The notes under the pieces are model-generated. The model did no database searches. It was not told the origin of the DNA and saw nothing but the letters and a program-made list of their open reading frames with translations. From Telmatactis stephensoni (lineage: Eukaryota; Cnidaria; Anthozoa; Actiniaria; Isophelliidae), in NCBI GenBank assembly GCA_029948255.1, contig JALIZF010001821.1:1-64000 (forward strand): a stretch of 64,000 nucleotides of DNA, written 5' to 3'. The translations under genes were made by a program, and so were the position numbers. Shown here one piece after another: positions 34,670 to 45,000 of the stretch (the first letter of the stretch is position 1; the number at the start of each line of letters is the position of its first letter).

Positions 34670-36947
34670 CTAAGAATTAACAAAGAAGCAAGTCTTAGTA
34701 AACTTTTACTTTAGCCCTAGTTAACATGATTTTTAGGGACTAACTTTGGTTTTTGTGGCTTAGTTTTTGCCGGCAAAGTACACCGCCGAATGTTTTCATT
34801 CTGTGATCGTTTCACAAGTCGCGCATGCGTGGTGTCGAAAACCCTCAACACTATTCTACGAACGAATTCGGGCCAGTTTTCGGTGCTCTAACAAGCTCAT
34901 ATTACCAACAAAGGAAGCCCAACATTAGAAAGCTAAAAATATTTAGAGCCTCCTGTGTCATATGCTAGACTGCGTCACATTCGGAGAAAAACAGCGACAC
35001 GAATCGAGTTCTAACTTCTTTCTGATTAGGAAAGGAAGCTAGCTTGTGATTGGCTAAAATATCGCTGCTTGCTATTGGGTATTTCCATAGAAACAGTCGT
35101 TCACGCCCTTTTGGCGCAAAAGAATATCCAATAAGAAACGGCGTAAGAATGACCTTTAGGATTTAGCCAATCACAACCAAAGGAATATCGTTGGGGGTTC
35201 GTGCCGCTGTTACGTAGACGGACTAAACAAGAGTTATTCCGGATGTGACGTAGGCTATCATACGCACGCATGCGCAGTATGCTTGGGTTTACCAGTACCT
35301 GTATTGCCAGTGAACTATATGCAGGTCCAACCACGCCTGCCAGTAACGAAGCTGATTTGGGTGCCCCACTACCGCAAATTCCTTCCTTGTTGTGTAGCGA
35401 GCCAAGTAAGAAATTTAGACATTGTTCAAGTGCTGTGTTGACCGTTTCACAGTCGTCTCGTATATCGACACCAACTGTAATATTGGGAAGGAGCCTTTTG
35501 TTGGAGTTTAGCTGAAAGTGTTAATCATAATGAGATAAGGATGTGATTGACGGATGAGAGAATGGGAAGGGAGTGATGCCGATGTGAAGACCCTTGGGTG
35601 AGGCTATTATATTGGCCCCGGCCCGCTGGCGCGAAGTCTTGATAAGCTATAATATTATATCCACTGGTCTAAAACAAATGTGATAAATTCGTCATCTGAC
35701 GTCCTGTTTTATCGTCGCGACTCGTTTTCTAAATCACTCTATTACATAAAGCTCAATACTTTACATGTGGTGTATAAGTAATCTATCTTTTGCGCGCAAA
35801 GCTGTTACCGTTTGATTACATGTAAGGCGTTGTTTCACACGGTGCAATAACTGTGTCTGCAACTCGTCTGGCTTCGGCGTCACATCCGGATTTAACATTG
35901 ATAAAGTAAAGACTTTACCAGTAGCGTGATTTAGCAAACACGACGCGACACGAGAACAGGACGTGACATGAAGAATATGTCACGTTTATTCGTTGCGTGA
36001 CTACCGTGACAACGTCGCGACGCCACTTTCAGAACGCCATTTCACTTGTTTTCACGTCCTCTTTTATATGGGTCATTTCGAACAAAATTTGTCCGTGCGC
36101 GCAGCGTCCTCTTTGACGTCGCGTTGCGTTTGTTAAATCACTGATAAGACTTTACCAGTATGTAGTCCGGAAGTGACGTAGGCTACAAATGGTCTCGCAA
36201 TGGCGTTGTGAAACAAGTTGCACGAAATCGTTTTAGAAGGTGTTACCCCGGGGTTACCCCATAGTGAAAAAATCGGGTATGCTCGTCGGAAATTTAAGAA
36301 GGGCGTTGCTGGACGATTTTCAACCCCTAAGAGATACCAACGATATCAAGCTAATGAACATTATTATGATGAAAATAAAATTGAACGGGTCGAAACGCTT
36401 TTGTTGAGCAAATTCTTCCATTTGAGAACAAGAGAATAAGCGATGGGCTCTTTTGAAACCCTAAAAGAGACCAGGAAATGCTAAAACTCTAAAATTTAAA
36501 CACCCTAAAAGATACCAAATCGCTGATTTTTACCCCTAAGAGATACGACGAGCATACCCGATCCTTTTACAATGCCGAAAAAATTGTTGCAATGATTGCA
36601 TTGACCTTTCTCTCAATGAATTTGAGCGGTAAAATAGTTCCATCATGTAACAACTCCCTTACCATATCTACTGCAAACAACATAGCCTCCAAGCGATGAA
36701 TACCAACTTCTTCATTCAGTTTACCACACCTCCATTCGTCCCTCTTGGCATGAACAGAAAACAAGCCACCTAAAACCAAGTCACCAAATATCTTTATCGA
36801 GAGTTCATCGTCATTAGAGGCTGACAAACGAGATGTAACGAGATTTTCAGGACCGATGGTAGAGGAATAGCCGTATCCTGGATGGACTGGATCGAGGAAC
36901 GCTTGGAATGGTTGAAACCAAACTAGGAGCAGTAATAAATGTCTCAT
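32597..36947 (-). CDS. GRM: Metabotropic glutamate receptor-like class C GPCR (three exons, 856 residues)
   Basis: Exons 36663-36947, 35299-35511 and 32597-34669 join in phase 0 at both junctions (95, 71 and 690 codons). Order of parts: signal peptide (residues 1-18, MRHLLLLLVWF start), bilobed Venus-flytrap ligand domain (about 45-510), cysteine-rich linker (about 513-565, CCWSCEPC and CTQCP), seven-membrane domain (about 574-822) and a short tail of about 30 residues. Family signatures are clear: GGLFSVHAK, RLEAMLF, SLLRLFRVPQVSYSAT, VPPDSYQSQA, GSYGEGG, GRELS, KTNRI, FISPKSQLVIT, FNEAK and YTTC. Such receptors sit in the plasma membrane, bind glutamate or related amino acids, and signal through G proteins. 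The tail is much shorter than in vertebrate group I receptors. Subtype and ligand cannot be assigned. Confidence 0.93.
35299..35511 (-). CDS. GRM: GRM-like exon 2
   Basis: Acceptor AACACTTTCAG|CTAAAC, donor ATACAG|GTACTG; 213 nt, 71 codons, phase 0 at both ends. It encodes the stretch from LNSNKRLLPNITVG to GVVGPAYSSLAIQ, which aligns with the family motifs LLPGVxLG and GxxYSSVSIQV. It fills exactly the gap between exons 1 and 3. Confidence 0.88.
36266..36568. mobile_element. 303-bp MITE with CCCTAAAAGATACC motifs, in GRM intron 1
   Basis: Terminal inverted repeats of about 22 bp: AAAAAATCGGGTATGCTCGTCG at the left and CGACGAGCATACCCGATCC at the right. The interior repeats CCCTAARAGATACCA. 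It ends 95 bp from the donor of receptor exon 1. The same CCCTAAAAGGTA motif style appears in the element at 43264-43509. Confidence 0.8.
36663..36947 (-). CDS. GRM: GRM-like exon 1 (signal peptide and start of ligand domain)
   Basis: ATG at 36947 opens a hydrophobic leader followed by the N-terminal lobe start (KIFGDLVLGGLFSVH, then CGKLNEEVGIHRLEAMLFAV). The donor is GATATG|GTAAGGG, a good consensus. The frame continues past it only by chance. A 5' non-coding exon is possible: a TTTTTGCAG acceptor-like site lies near 37075 on this strand. Confidence 0.9.
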
Positions 36948-38050
36948 GTCGTATTATTACCAAGTGTTGTCTTACACAAAGTGGATTAGTGCAGAACATC
37001 ATTCAGCGGCCGGCAGCGGATAGTTAGTAGCTTCCCACTTTTATTTCCTCTTGTCATTGACTGAAATAACTATCTGCAAAAATAAATAAACGTTACATAT
37101 ACAAATTCCCTTCCTTATTTGGATGATTCTATCAGTAGATTTACAAGCATTCTTATTTTAAGCTGGATCATCCAAGTAATTCAAGATTTTACAGTGACAA
37201 AAAAAGATTTCCGTATAAAAATGTTTTTAGAGAACTTGAGAACAGTACGAACCTAATAACAGTTCGAGTCAAGCTCGCAAGTTTTTTCTCTAATCTTAAA
37301 GATCGAGCTTACATAAAAACTGGTTAAATAATATCAGTAATGTGTTTTAGTTGGAGATGAGGACGAAGGAATGAGTAAATCAAACATTATTGGATGCTCA
37401 ATTGGAACTGCAATACCAAACAACTTGAAAATTATTTGAAATACCTACCTTATCTCCGTTTCAATTTCAAATATAAACAGTATATTCTCTTGGTCACCGG
37501 ATTTTACCGCGATTTTTATATAACAGCTCAAGAGATTAAGACTTAGAGATGGAATTGAGCCAGTCTTGTGTGATCCAAATGTAGTTTACCTTGCTAGACA
37601 ACGTTCGAGAATGATACGATAGGCTATCTCAAAACAGAAAGGCAAACAAAATAAACGAGACCAAGAGTTCTATTTCCGGACATGCGCACTAAAACCGGAA
37701 GACCACGAATCGTGGTCTCTGAGTTGGATTAACCCCAGGTGGTGTGCGCAGTACGATCGCAAGGCATTATGGGAGCAATTTTACCACCTTTTCACGATCA
37801 AGCGATGGGGAAGGGGAGGGTGAGCGTGCGGACCCGTGGGATTCTGTTCTAAAAATAGCCTGATTTGCGATTGTGATGCCGCCACACCCCAATACCGAGA
37901 TGAAGGCTCCTACTAATGGGCTCCTGTCGACGAAAGGTCGATTGGTGTCATCTGGTGAAATATGCGCATCTCGTGTCTCACTCCAATGCGCGCATCACCG
38001 AAAGTGAACAATTTCTTCAACGAGAAAAACACGGCAGGAAGTGTGGGTTC
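36948..38050. other. Upstream region of the GRM-like gene; no further gene seen
   Basis: This should hold the promoter and any 5'UTR exon on the minus strand. I see no reliable TATA box. A GGTCGATTGGTGTCATCTGG repeat fragment (37937-37956) marks the repeat-rich end. No open frame looks coding. Confidence 0.4.
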
Positions 38051-38219
38051 AACATTTATTAGATTTGAAGAAAGGGCAGTTTTTTTTGTCATGATTAGAA
38101 TACAACACACTTGAAGTCACAAGCTTGAAGTCACTCATATAAAAATCGTGTGTGTCCTGATATTGAATATCTCCTTGATAGCCAAAGTTAGCCTGGATTG
38201 AGGATTGAGGAGACAAACA

Positions 38220-38410
38220 AAAAAGGGAAAAGAAAAAATAAATAAATAAAAAGAAAAAAGAAAAAAAAAAAGAAAAAATGGAAAAAAGAAAAGAAAGAAA
38301 GCTAGAGAGAAAAGAAAAACAAACAAACAAGAGGTAAAAAATAAAAGTAATAATGATAAAAAATTAAAAAAAAAATTAAGCAAGGTAGAAAATAGAAAAA
38401 AACAAAAACA
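38220..38410 (+). repeat. Purine-rich (A/G) low-complexity tract
   Basis: About 190 bp of A-rich sequence with AAAGAAA and AATAAATAAA runs. Minus-strand frames through it give Phe/Leu/Ser-only proteins, which are not real. Confidence 0.9.
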
Positions 38411-38599
38411 AAAATAAGATGACTATAGCTTTAAATTTAATACAAAAAACCTTCCTTTTTATTTATTTATTGTGTATACTGTATACTCGGCTATAAATAG
38501 TGGTAGTGGCCATCTCGAAAGCCTCGCGCTCCTATGGCCACTACGCACCTTCTTTTACTTATTTTTATACCTATCTATCTTATTTATTTTCCTTCAGTT

Positions 38600-38665
38600 C
38601 CTTATATTATGTATTTAGAATGTAAAATAGTGCTCAATAAACCTGAACCTGAACCTTCCTGAAGC
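38600..38665 (+). repeat. Possible retroelement 3' end with CCTGAA repeats
   Basis: AATAAA at 38636 is followed by CCTGAACCTGAACC. A poly(A) signal followed by a short tandem tail is the usual 3' end of some non-LTR elements. No coding remnant lies just upstream. Confidence 0.4.
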
Positions 38666-38778
38666 CGTTGCTGTCACATGCAGATGGCATGTCCATCCTA
38701 CACCAATAATGAATTAATTTTAGAACACAACATACTTGAATCACAAGCAAGTTTCACTCATATAAAATATCCTGATAT

Positions 38779-39328
38779 TGTGTAGTTCCACAAAATATCC
38801 ATACCCCCACGGGGGGGTATTTTTTTTGACCCCCCTACCCCTCTGGAAATTCCATTTTTGGGTGTCTGTGGGTAACCCCCCACCCCTCTGGAATTTCCGT
38901 TGAGTAGACCCGGGTCCCCCCCACCCCCATCTGGAAATTGTATTTTCTCTAAAAGACTGCCAATGTTAGAAATATCATAAATAATAGTTAGGCGTTCAAA
39001 AAGACGGTACATAGTAGTTGCATGTAAAACAACAGCATCAGAAAGCAGTTTTTGTGTTAAATTTCAATCTCGACAAGCATTGGATCAAAGATACTGGTTC
39101 TATGCCATTTTAGCAAGCTTATCCTCTTCAATTCCCATTTTTCAATCAAATTTGTGCGATAAACTTAGCTTTTTTCTGTGAAACAGTGATGGCTCGTGCG
39201 TTTATCTCAATGACTATGACCAGGATTTCATTTCCTGGCCCTTTGACCCCCCCTCCCCCCCCCCCCCCCCCCTCGGAAATTCCAATCCCCCCCGTGGGGG
39301 AGGTATGGATATTTTCTGGAACTACACA
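38779..39328. mobile_element. 550-bp MITE, TGTGTAGTTCC family
   Basis: Left end TGTGTAGTTCCACAAAATAT, right end (reverse complement) TGTGTAGTTCCAGAAAATAT; both continue CCATACC and run into C/G-rich tracts. A shorter member is at 45212-45400. The interior contains TCTGGAAATTCC repeats and no ORF of note. Confidence 0.88.
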
Positions 39329-39540
39329 TTGAATCTTCCTGAAGCAGTTGCTGTCACATGCAGATTGGGGGGGGGGGGGGGGTAGCAGGCCTTAAAACAG
39401 GCGGTTTTACTGTAAAAAATGCGAGCAAACAACAAAAAATCGACAAGCACGAAAAGAAAGCTGCTACCCCCCCAATAAATTTTCTAATAGTCCGTCCCTT
39501 ATACTCCGGATGCAGTGGAGGATTTCGAAATCCTATTTAG

Positions 39541-39704
39541 ATATAGTAGTCCACTCTTTAAAAATTCATAAATAGAGGATATATACATGGCCGCTTGGAG
39601 ATAAGAATTTTATCTTAATTCGCTGCGCTCACTCGTGAGATATCTCCGCGTGCCCATGTATATATCCTCTATTTATGAATTTTTAAAGAGTGGACTACTA
39701 TATA
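39541..39704. mobile_element. 164-bp palindromic MITE
   Basis: Inverted repeats of about 50 bp: TAGTAGTCCACTCTTTAAAA and its reverse complement, continuing through ATTCATAAATAGAGGATATA. The loop holds AATTCGCTGCGCTCACTCG. Confidence 0.88.
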
Positions 39705-39710
39705 TAAATT

Positions 39711-39826
39711 AACCATTATCCTGCGAGATTGCGCAGAATATTGTCTGATAGTTAGCCGACGAGGGGCGAAGCCCCGTGTTGGCTAAAATCAGACAATATT
39801 TTGCAAAATCGAGCAGGATAGTGGTT
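39711..39826. mobile_element. 116-bp palindromic MITE
   Basis: Inverted repeats AACCATTATCCTGCGAG / (reverse complement of right end) AACCACTATCCTGCTCG, then CAGAATATTGTCTGA mirrored by TCAGACAATATT. The loop is ACGAGGGGCGAAGCCCCGT. It starts six bases after the preceding MITE. Confidence 0.8.
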
Positions 39827-40459
39827 TTATTATTAACCACATCGATAGCACAAAAAATGCCGCAAAAATGCTTCAAATTTAATTGTATTTGCGTTTGCAA
39901 CTAAATGTTTTTCTACGAGCTACGGCTATCGCAGGATAGCTGTCATGTGCAGACGGGCTTCCTTTGACCATATTTGGGCAGTATCGATGTGGTGAATAAT
40001 AACCTCAGATGTCATTACTTCATTATTTTGCGTGTATGTTTACGTTAAATTAAAAGCACTCTTACAACTAAGGGCCCTTTTACATGAGATAGGGTGCCAA
40101 CAAGGGGGTAGAGTTGCACGCGAACAAAAATATCTCAGGTTTACATGAAAATAACTAACCATTGTTCTGCAATCATTGTACTGCAATGTCTATGCACAAA
40201 TATACAAGAATCGTGGCTAAACATGGCTCAAAACGTGAAATACTAGTTTTCAAAATCCGAGTCATCCCTACCCCCCTGAGGCACCCTCCATCCATGTGGG
40301 CAGGCCCTAAATCTCGTACAGGGCAAACAACAAACGAGAAAGACCTCCGTACATGTTACTAGTTGAGGAGGGCATCAAGAAACAAACATCAAGTTGTACA
40401 CAATTCGCTCCGAATAAAAATCTCTTTAGAACTCTTGTTTACTTAGTTATAGTACTAGT

Positions 40460-40723
40460 ATAACCATGGCCATCGGTACGGAATGACCGTGGCTATAGAC
40501 CCTCCAGATATGACTCACCATAACTGCACCCATCGGCACAGAGTGACCGTGGTTATATACCCTCCAGATATGACCCACCATAATCACGGCCATCGGTACG
40601 GAGTGACCGTGGTTAAAGACCCTCAACATATGACCCACCATAACCACAGTAATCGGTACAGAGTGACCGTGGTTATAGACCCTCCAGATATGACGCACCA
40701 TAGCCACGGCCATCGCTACGGAG
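40460..40723. repeat. 60-bp minisatellite array 2
   Basis: About 4.5 units of the same 60-bp family as 19196-20369, in reverse orientation (GACCCTCCAGATATGAC then CCACGGCCATCGGTACGGAG). It ends at the shared 24-bp edge motif. Confidence 0.9.
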
Positions 40724-40747
40724 TGTAATCACTCAAGGGTTTGGTAA
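40724..40747 (-). repeat. 24-bp edge motif, second copy
   Basis: GTAATCACTCAAGGGTTTGG plus TAAG, the reverse complement of 20370-20393. Relative to unit orientation it lies on the opposite side of the array from copy 1. Confidence 0.8.
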
Positions 40748-41916
40748 GGAAATGATAGGCAAGCACAATAGAACGAAGGTCCCAGAGGGAAAAATAGACT
40801 GATAATTGAATCTTCCTGAAGCATGTAGATGGCATGTCCATCCTACATATCCAATGGCAGATCCAAAAATGATTGGGAATACATGTTTTGTTCTGTTCTT
40901 TAAAGAACATCCCCAATTTACAGAAAAATACTACTAATCATACAGAAAAAAAACTATTGGCCTGTATGCAGATGGCAGGTCCATCCTACATATCAAGCCA
41001 ATAATGGAGGACATGTCGCTCTTGTTTGTAGAAGTTGCTCCGCCTTAGAGAAAAGAAAAAAGAGTCATCAGACAGTGCCAAGGCCCATTGAATCCACAAG
41101 AAATTTTCTTGTAATGACCAGGTTTCATACTGTTTCTATGCCTCAACTTGTCAGCTTCAGTTCTGCTCCTAGGCTTTGAGGACCCCCTTTTCTTACTTTT
41201 TTGTTTTTCAGGCCCCCCTTTTTCCCCTGAATTTTTTTCAGGGCTTCCAGTTCCTCCTCCAACCCCCCCCCCCCCCCCCCCCTCCGACTTAAATAATGAC
41301 TGGTCCCTTAGGATGTCAAATTACAAGTTTGTTTACTCTAAGAGCTACAACTAAAATGTCCCATGCGAGCCTTCTAAAGGTAAGTATCCTTTTAATTTCA
41401 TGGTTTAGTATAAACCTGTGGCCAGTTTTTTTGGGGGGAAGGAGAAGGAGGGGGAGGGGGAGGGGGATGGGGAGGGGAGGGGGAGGGGAGTGGAAGAATA
41501 GAGCAACTCTCCCTTTCCCCTCCTCCTTTAAAAGTTCAGAGAAACTTAACAATGTTATCAAAAATTTCAGCGACTTCCATGATAAAGTTTATTTATACAT
41601 GTTAAAAGTATGGCCCAATTTATATTCTAGCACAGTACATATCATGGAAAATGGCATTCATTTGGAATTAAATAATAAGTTAATATTATTAGCATCTGTG
41701 AATTTCACATAACCCGGGGCCTTCTGCAATTTTCTCTCTTCACATAATGAAATCAAGACTTGATTTACTGTACCTTTCTGTTATTTCAGAATTATCTATA
41801 CATATATTCTATACAAGTAGTATTATTAAAAAGTAAGTTAGAGAGCAACTTTCTAACTTATTGTGCATTTTGGCATGAATAAATATTTAAAGGTCTATAT
41901 ATAATAGTAATAATTT
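40748..41916. other. Intergenic, low-complexity rich
   Basis: Contains two GCAGATGGCATGTCCATCC-type motifs (40829 and 40966), a poly-C tract at 41265-41283 and a G/A tract at 41435-41490. Open frames at 41148-41712 run through these tracts and are not credible. Nothing else is seen. Confidence 0.5.
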
Positions 41917-42040
41917 CTAGCTCTCAGTGCTAAATATCAGCTTTACAAAGCCGTCTTCTCCCTCGAGTGGTAGGGCACAGAATGGACAGATAGCTTGAAA
42001 GGCATCACGCCCATGAGGGATTGGTATTTGAGACCATGAC
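41917..42040 (-). CDS. PELI: Pellino last exon (CPFC and C-terminus), phase conflict
   Basis: An excellent polypyrimidine tract and acceptor (TTTATTACAG|GTCATGG) precede an open frame reading SWSQIPIPHG, then CPFC and GFVKLIF, stop TAG at 41917. This frame needs two bases from the previous exon, but both visible donors supply none. A one-base indel, a micro-exon I missed or an unusual splice site would explain it. Confidence 0.8.
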
Positions 42041-45000
42041 CTGTAATAAACAGAAACAGTCAAGAAAATCAAAGCAAAACATAAACCTGGCGAGCATGAT
42101 AAGCAGGAGACTGAGACGTGCATCATATGATGTGACAGGTTGCTCTGAAGTGGGCTAAAGGGTAACTGTCCTAATTCGAATTTGTCCTTAAAAAACAAAA
42201 TTCATAGGGGGAGGGGGGAGGGGGAAGAGGGGAGGGGAGAGGGGGGAGAGGGGAGGGGAGAGGGGGAGAGGGGGTGAGAGGGAGGGGGGGCTTTGCAATG
42301 CCAAGTTTTGCCCATGCATATGATGGATGCTGTAAACCCTCTATTGAGCAGCCTGATTTTACATCAGGGTCCCCTATACCTTTTGTGTGAAAATATGTGA
42401 ATGGCTGATTTATTTTGACATGAAATGTGATTTTTAAAAGGTCTGAAATCTTTTTGCATCCACGTGAAAGCGACTTTTGATTAATTTTCTGTGAACGTGA
42501 AAGAGATTTTTTAATTAACCATGACGCATGAAAAGACCGATTTCATTTTGCCAAGGGGTATAGGGGACCCTGTGTCATCCACTTTATGCAAAGGTTCTTT
42601 GGTGGACATGAGACACACCCTACAGCATATGGAAATAAGGAAAACAATATAATAATATATGATGTATTACAGTTACAGTTGCCTCAGAACAAACATGTCC
42701 ACAAGGAACAAAAGCATGTGTAGGTACAATTTCTCCCTCATAGAATGCTCTTTCATGTCCTATTTGTAAGGATACGTAATTGCTCACCTATGATATAGAA
42801 GAGACAATATTATTAGATTATTAGAGCCCATTGCAAGTTGTACAAATTTTGTGTTGGAGTCTCATGCCTGAGCTAGGGAAAAATAACAACATGGTGATGA
42901 AAAAAGACCTTAAAGTTCCCAGGGTGTATTCACATATCAGGGTGGCCCAAAAAAGGGCTCATTAGTAGATGTATTGATTTTTTCAATAATGGAAAATATA
43001 GAAGCAGGCAGTTGAAGGCCACTACCCCAAAAAAGGCTTTGGTGTGTCATGTTCTACCTTATAAAAAGCTTTCTCCAAAAAAATGACACTTCCAAAAATA
43101 CCCATGTCGCATCCAGAAAAACTCTTGTATTTACCTACATAGTTTGTGCAACAGTAACACAAATCATGTTCTGGGGCCAGTTTCTCCAAAGATCAGGTAC
43201 AAGGAAATTAATGGTGAAAGCTAGAACTTGTAGGTGACTCCCTTACCATAGTGTGGGGAGGCCGGGGTGCTCGACAGAGGGTTTTGAAAATGACCCTAAA
43301 AGGTATGCATAAATTATTGGAGATGCTGATTATATACCCTAAAAGGTACACCCACATTGTTAATAAAGAATGTTTGTATGAGAGATCGTTTCAATCTATA
43401 TGTGATTTTTGTTATCCTGACCCTAAAAGGTATGCTATGAACTGGAAACCCTAAAACTTAGGTACCAGTGGGTCATATTTTTGATCATAAAAGGTTCGTC
43501 GAGCACCCCTACCACTTTTGTATGTGGTTATTGACACAGGTAGGTGACACATGAACTCACCTGCAGACATATTGGACATGTTCTAGTTTTACTATCTTGA
43601 CTATTGGGACTATTCCAGTCATGAAATCCATGTACATGACCACATTTGATGTAGACATGAGGCTGCCGACTTAGTGTCTCACATTCCTTGAATAAAAAAT
43701 AAACATGAAATATTATTTTATATCTTAATTGTGTCCTGAGTAATAGAACAATAATTATTAAATCATCAAATTATCATTAAACTGTTAATAAAAATATTAT
43801 TGTTCTAATAATGAGCTACAATCATGGACAAAAATCCTTGAGACAATTATGAAATCCATACATTTGAGCTGTTACTTGATTAGGTCGCCTCTTGCTTACA
43901 ATTTATTTATTGAATCCCCCTCCCCCCCGGGTCAATGTTGTACCAGACGATAGCCCATTCTATGGACGACATTGTGCACCTACCTCAACATTGGGTGAGA
44001 GGGGGAGAGGGGAGAACAATTAACTGAAAGTGATGGGTTTACTCAAAAAGCAACATTTTTTTCGCTTTGTCTTAACATTTTTGTCCAGCATTGTAGCTTG
44101 GCTAATACTTTTTAGGAGGGATGCTATCTTTGTGTGGCTAGTGATGGGCTACCTGATCGCTCTTCCACAGAATACCCAATTACTTATTATTATGTCCTAT
44201 CAGACCTTTCCTGAGTTTGTATGAAACAATGATTCAAGTTGAGGCTGGGGTGGATAAATCCATAAATTCACTGTATTTTATCTATCACAGCCTCAACTTC
44301 AAATTTGTTACATGTATCTTTTTCAATCTTTAATTGTAAAAAAGTGATATTCCTATTTAAGCTACCTGTAAGTACAAATATATAACTAACCGTAGTTGAC
44401 GTTGGGAATACAAGTGTTGTTAAGCCAACAGGGCATTGAGGTCTCATGGCATTCAGACGTCGGCGCATAGCATCAATCATCCCTTCAGACTAAAATATCA
44501 TATAGCATGAGTCAATTGTCAGTCAGTCAGTTGAGGTTGGTCAATGGTCAGTCACAGTGTTACTCAGTCAGTCTGCAGTCCATCTATATATCTGTGAGCC
44601 TGCTTGACTCAATGAGTCCATCTGTCAAACAGTTAGTGAGTCAGTCATTAGTTGTCAAACTGGTTGGTGATCAAATAATTTTTGCAATAGAGCAGTTTGT
44701 TTGAGTAGGAAATGGACTAGTGCACCATGTTGTGCCCATGTCAGTACCACATAGCTGCCAACCCCCAAGGCTTTCGTATCTGGAGATCAACATTTTTTCC
44801 TTAGAATTGGGTCGATTTTCACGCTCAGTGGGGGGGGGTATAATTGGTTCGATTTTCACGCTCAGTGGGGGAGGGGATAAATTGGGGCGATTTTCACGCT
44901 CAGTGGGGGGGGGGGGGGGGTTGGAAAGAGGATATTTAAAGAAAGATAGACGATATTTCAGTTAAAATGGCCGCAATTTTAGGATTCGAGCGATTATCCG

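Noticed and set aside
38049..38383. Phe/Leu-rich frames resembling membrane proteins
   Set aside because: Translation of the reverse strand of an A-rich low-complexity tract.
42208..42292. G-rich GAGGGG tract as a G-quadruplex regulatory site
   Set aside because: Could fold as a quadruplex, but it is a simple repeat in an intron with nothing tying it to a function.
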